DNA of 64,000 nucleotides from Klenkia sesuvii (GTDB lineage: Bacteria > Actinomycetota > Actinomycetes > Mycobacteriales > Geodermatophilaceae). The notes under the pieces are model-generated. The model worked only from the letters and a program-made list of their open reading frames with translations, had not been told where the DNA came from and did no database searches. The position numbers and the translations under genes are program-made. This document shows, in pieces, positions 61,253 through 64,000 of the stretch. The stretch covers positions 124,001 through 188,000 of the forward strand of contig NZ_JBAPLU010000007.1 in the NCBI RefSeq assembly GCF_037083825.1, in the 5' to 3' direction. How positions within the stretch are numbered: position 1 is the stretch's first letter; each line of letters begins with the position of its first letter.

Positions 61253-63169
61253 TCAGCTGAGGCCGAGCTCCCCGTGGAACTGCCCGGCCTCGAGCCGCTC
61301 CTTCACCGTGACCAGGAACCGGGCGGCGTCGGCGCCGTCGACGATGCGGTGGTCGTAGGACAGCGCCAGGTAGACCATCGACCGCACGGCGACGACCTCG
61401 CCGAGCTCGGCGTCCTGCACGACGACCGGACGCTTGACGACCGAACCGGTGCCCAGGATGGCGACCTGGGGCTGGTTGATGATCGGCGTGTCGAAGAGGG
61501 CGCCGCGGCTGCCGGTGTTGGTCAGCGTGAAGGTGCCACCGCCGAGCTCGTCGGGGGTGACCTTGTTGGTGCGGGTGCGCTCGGCCAGGTCGGCGATCTT
61601 GCGGGCGATGCCGGCCAGGCTCAGGTCACCGCCGTCCCGGATGACCGGGACGAGCAGACCCCGCTCGGTGTCCACCGCGACGCCGAGGTTCTCGGCGTCG
61701 TGGTAGGTGACGGTCCCGGCCTCCATGTCGATCGAGGAGTTCACGGTGGGGTGCACCTTGAGGGCCTCGATCGAGGCCTTGGCGAAGAAGGGCAGGAACG
61801 ACAGCTTGACGCCCTCGCGGGCGGCGAAGTCGTTCTTGACCTGGTTGCGCAGGGTGGCGATGCGCGTGACGTCGACCTCGACGACCGTGGTCAGCTGCGC
61901 GCTGACCTGCAGGGACTCCACCATGCGCTCGGCGATGACCCGGCGCAGCCGGGACAGCTTCTCGGTGCGGCCGCGCAGCGGGCTGGGCGCGGCCGCGGGT
62001 GCCCGACCCTGCGGCTCGGCCCCCTGCGGAGCCGACGCCTGCGGAGCCGAAGCCTGCGGAGCCGACTGGGGGGCCGCCGCGGGCGCGGCCTGCTCGGCCG
62101 CGGCGAGGACGTCCTGCTTGCGGATCCGCCCGCCCACCCCGGTACCCGAGATCGACGACAGGTCGACCCCGTGCTCGGCGGCCAGGCGGCGCACCAGCGG
62201 CGTCACGTAGGCGCCGCCGCCGTCACCGCTCGGCGTCGACGACCCGGCGGACGACCCGCCCGCGGACGACGCGGCGGGCGCCTGGGGAGCCACCTGCGGA
62301 GCCGGCTGCGACGTGGGCGAGCCGGCGGGCAGCGCACCGCTGGAGCCGTAGTCGCCGCCCGGGGTGGAGTTGTCGGTCTCGGCCTCGACCGGGGTCGGCT
62401 GGGCCTCCGCCTGCTTCGCCTCCGGCTCCTGCTGCTGCGGCTCCTGCTGCTGCGGCTCCTGCTGCTCCGGCTCCTGCGCGGCCGGGGCCTGCTCGGCCGG
62501 CGCGGACCCACCGCCCGTGCCGCCGCCGATGGCGGCCAGCTGCGCGCCGACGTCGACGGTCTCGTCCTCCCCGACCAGGATCTTCGTGAGCGTGCCCGCC
62601 GCGGGCGAGGGGATCTCGGTGTCGACCTTGTCCGTGGAGACCTCGAGCAGGGGCTCGTCGACCTCGACGGTGTCGCCCTCGGCCTTGAGCCAGCGGGTGA
62701 CGGTGCCCTCGGTGACGCTCTCGCCCAGGGCCGGCATGGTCACCGGGGTGCCCTCACCCGAACCGCCGCCCGAGCCGCCGTCCTGACCGCCCGAAGTGGG
62801 GGCCTGCGCCTGCTCCTGCGGGGCCGGGTCGGGCTCGGCGGGGGCCTCGGCCTCGGCGGGCTGCTCGGCCTCGGCGGGCTGCTCGGCCTCGGCGGGCTCC
62901 TCGGCCGGGGCCGAGGAGCCACCGCCCTCACCCTCCCCGCCGATGATCGCCAGCTCGGCACCGACCTCGACGGTCTCGTCCTCGGCCACGACGATCGTGG
63001 TCAGCACGCCGGCGGCGGGCGAGGGGATCTCCGTGTCGACCTTGTCGGTGGAGACCTCGAGCAAGGGCTCGTCGACCTCGACGGTGTCGCCCTCGGCCTT
63101 GAGCCAGCGGGTGACGGTGCCCTCGGTGACGCTCTCGCCCAGGGCGGGCATGGTGACGGACGTCGGCAT
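61253..63169 (-). CDS. sucB: Dihydrolipoamide acyltransferase (E2) with two lipoyl domains
   Basis: E2 of a 2-oxoacid dehydrogenase (succinyltransferase or, as in mycobacteria, the shared pyruvate-complex E2/DlaT), 638 aa. Lipoyl domain 1 has the swinging-arm Lys43 and domain 2 Lys181, both in EVSTDKVDTE. Ala/Pro/Glu/Gln linkers, a peripheral subunit-binding domain (YVTPLVRRLAAEHGVDLSSI) and a catalytic core ending in SYDHRIVDGADAA follow. The lipoyl domains are nearly identical in DNA. Precedes a terminator and follows lpd. Confidence 0.95.
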   Translation of the reverse strand: MPTSVTMPALGESVTEGTVTRWLKAEGDTVEVDEPLLEVSTDKVDTEIPSPAAGVLTTIVVAEDETVEVGAELAIIGGEGEGGGSSAPAEEPAEAEQPAEAEQPAEAEAPAEPDPAPQEQAQAPTSGGQDGGSGGGSGEGTPVTMPALGESVTEGTVTRWLKAEGDTVEVDEPLLEVSTDKVDTEIPSPAAGTLTKILVGEDETVDVGAQLAAIGGGTGGGSAPAEQAPAAQEPEQQEPQQQEPQQQEPEAKQAEAQPTPVEAETDNSTPGGDYGSSGALPAGSPTSQPAPQVAPQAPAASSAGGSSAGSSTPSGDGGGAYVTPLVRRLAAEHGVDLSSISGTGVGGRIRKQDVLAAAEQAAPAAAPQSAPQASAPQASAPQGAEPQGRAPAAAPSPLRGRTEKLSRLRRVIAERMVESLQVSAQLTTVVEVDVTRIATLRNQVKNDFAAREGVKLSFLPFFAKASIEALKVHPTVNSSIDMEAGTVTYHDAENLGVAVDTERGLLVPVIRDGGDLSLAGIARKIADLAERTRTNKVTPDELGGGTFTLTNTGSRGALFDTPIINQPQVAILGTGSVVKRPVVVQDAELGEVVAVRSMVYLALSYDHRIVDGADAARFLVTVKERLEAGQFHGELGLS

Positions 63170-63206
63170 CGAGCGCAGTTCTCCTCAGGTCAGGGGTGGT
63201 GGGGGA

Positions 63207-64000
63207 TCAGCTGTGCGAGTGCAGCGGCTTGCCGGCCAACGCGAGGTGCGCCTCGCCGACCGCCTCGCTCTGCGTGGGGTGCGGGTGGATGAGGGAGGCC
63301 ACCTCGTCGGGCAGGGCCTCCCAGTTGTAGATGAGCTGGGCCTCGGCCACGAGCTCGCCGACCCGGCTGCCGACCATGTGCACGCCGACGACGGGGCCGT
63401 CCTTGGCGCGCACCAGCTTGACCGCACCGGAGGTCTTGAGGATCTGGCTCTTGCCGTTGCCGCCCAGGTCGTAGTTCACGACCTCGACCTCGCCGAACTT
63501 CTCCTTGGCCTGCGCCTCGGTGAGGCCGACCGAGGCCACCTCGGGCTCGGAGTAGGTGACCCGGGGGACACCGGCGTAGTCGATCGGGACGACGGGCAAC
63601 CCGGCCAGCCGCTCGGCCACGAGGATGCCCTCGCCGAAGCCGACGTGGGCCAGCTGCAGGGTGGGCACCAGGTCACCGACGGCGGAGATGGTGGGCACGT
63701 TGGTCTGCATGTACTCGTCGACGAGCACGAAGCCGCGCTCCATGGCGACCCCGGCCTCCTCGTAGCCCAGGCCGGCGCTGACCGGCCCACGGCCCACAGC
63801 CACCAGCACGATCTCGGCGGAGTAGGACTTGCCGTTCTCCAGGTCGACGGTCACGCCGTCCTCACCCGGGGTCACCTTGGCGACCCGGCTGCCCAGCGAG
63901 AAGTCGATCTTGCGACGACGGTAGGCGCGCTCGAGCAGCTTGGACGAGGCCTCGTCCTCCAGCGGCACGAGGTGGGGCAGGCCCTCGATGATGGTGACGT
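63207..64000 (-). CDS. lpd: Dihydrolipoamide dehydrogenase (partial, N-terminus off window)
   Basis: C-terminal 264 or so residues of E3, which reoxidises dihydrolipoamide on the adjacent E2 with NAD+. Visible parts: VTIIEGLPHLVPLEDE (end of NAD domain motif), the FAD segment ISAVGDLVPTLQLAHVG, interface-domain VPRVTYSEPEVASVGLTE and the catalytic His-Glu pair in IHPHPTQSEAVGE. The redox CxxxxC site lies outside the window. Upstream of sucB on the same strand, 38 bp apart. Confidence 0.96.
   Translation of the reverse strand, partial: VTIIEGLPHLVPLEDEASSKLLERAYRRRKIDFSLGSRVAKVTPGEDGVTVDLENGKSYSAEIVLVAVGRGPVSAGLGYEEAGVAMERGFVLVDEYMQTNVPTISAVGDLVPTLQLAHVGFGEGILVAERLAGLPVVPIDYAGVPRVTYSEPEVASVGLTEAQAKEKFGEVEVVNYDLGGNGKSQILKTSGAVKLVRAKDGPVVGVHMVGSRVGELVAEAQLIYNWEALPDEVASLIHPHPTQSEAVGEAHLALAGKPLHSHS

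Overview
The window is high-GC DNA from an actinobacterium. Two 60-base blocks counted by hand gave 47/60 G+C at 10201-10260 and 35/60 at 9181-9240. The order glnA-RDD protein-DUF4191-lipA, with glnE and a second glutamine synthetase next door, is typical of Actinomycetota. So are three F420-type enzymes, a DasR-like dre operator, a GlnR box, a WhiB-like fragment and many GTG starts. A Geodermatophilaceae-like genome (Blastococcus/Modestobacter/Geodermatophilus) is my best guess, but that is inference. No rRNA, tRNA, CRISPR array or intact insertion sequence was seen.

Layout. 1-8174: an amino-acid ABC transporter cut by the left edge, nadA, two overlapping anion/sulfite-type transporters, an MFS pump, a PIG-L deacetylase and an SDR. 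8188-8617: rnpB (RNase P RNA) with its -10 box. 8618-9990: a lower-GC scar with an integrase C-terminal remnant and a coupled pair of unrecognised genes. 10024-18786: amino-sugar and amino-acid scavenging: dre operator, nagA-nagB-gntR, then a facing operon of ROK kinase, cutC, asparaginase and a complete glutamate-type ABC transporter. A ROK repressor with an AT-rich operator is divergent from it.

20683-28540: a complete actinobacterial Tad/Flp pilus locus (prepilin peptidase, Flp pilin behind a structured leader, TadE, TadG-like, CpaB/RcpC, TadZ, TadA, TadB, TadC). 28565-36671: mixed single genes, including a thioesterase, ChaB, a voltage-gated-type K+ channel, an M24 peptidase, a diguanylate cyclase, an F420:NADPH reductase-like protein, a secreted Ala/Pro/Thr-rich protein, panB and an L,D-transpeptidase.

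36733-48713: nitrogen and lipoate block. It holds glnA2, a class-I amidotransferase, glnE, a small iron-protein group (CDGSH protein, haem-oxygenase-like diiron protein, very short WhiB-like protein), then glnA with a GlnR box and a perfect terminator, an RDD protein, an aminotransferase, DUF4191 and lipA. GlnE modifies GlnA at the Tyr406 motif, which is present. 48731-64000: a coiled-coil membrane protein, an LLM F420 oxidoreductase, a DinB-like protein divergent from a WYL regulator, leuS behind a leader-peptide attenuator, PPOX F420 enzyme, lipB, an FAD oxidoreductase, a Ser/Thr kinase, a TIGR01777 epimerase, and the lipoyl E2 and lpd of a 2-oxoacid dehydrogenase, the last cut by the right edge.

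Regulatory signals recur. At least ten genes have a TANNNT box 6-7 nt before the start codon, the architecture of leaderless actinobacterial mRNAs; this fixed several start choices. Most other genes are joined by 4-nt ATGA/GTGA overlaps into operons. The most notable features are the leuS attenuator (leader peptide with three consecutive Leu codons plus an intrinsic terminator), the uncharacterised 59-aa/237-aa gene pair beside the integrase scar, and the mini-WhiB/CDGSH/diiron group between glnE and glnA.
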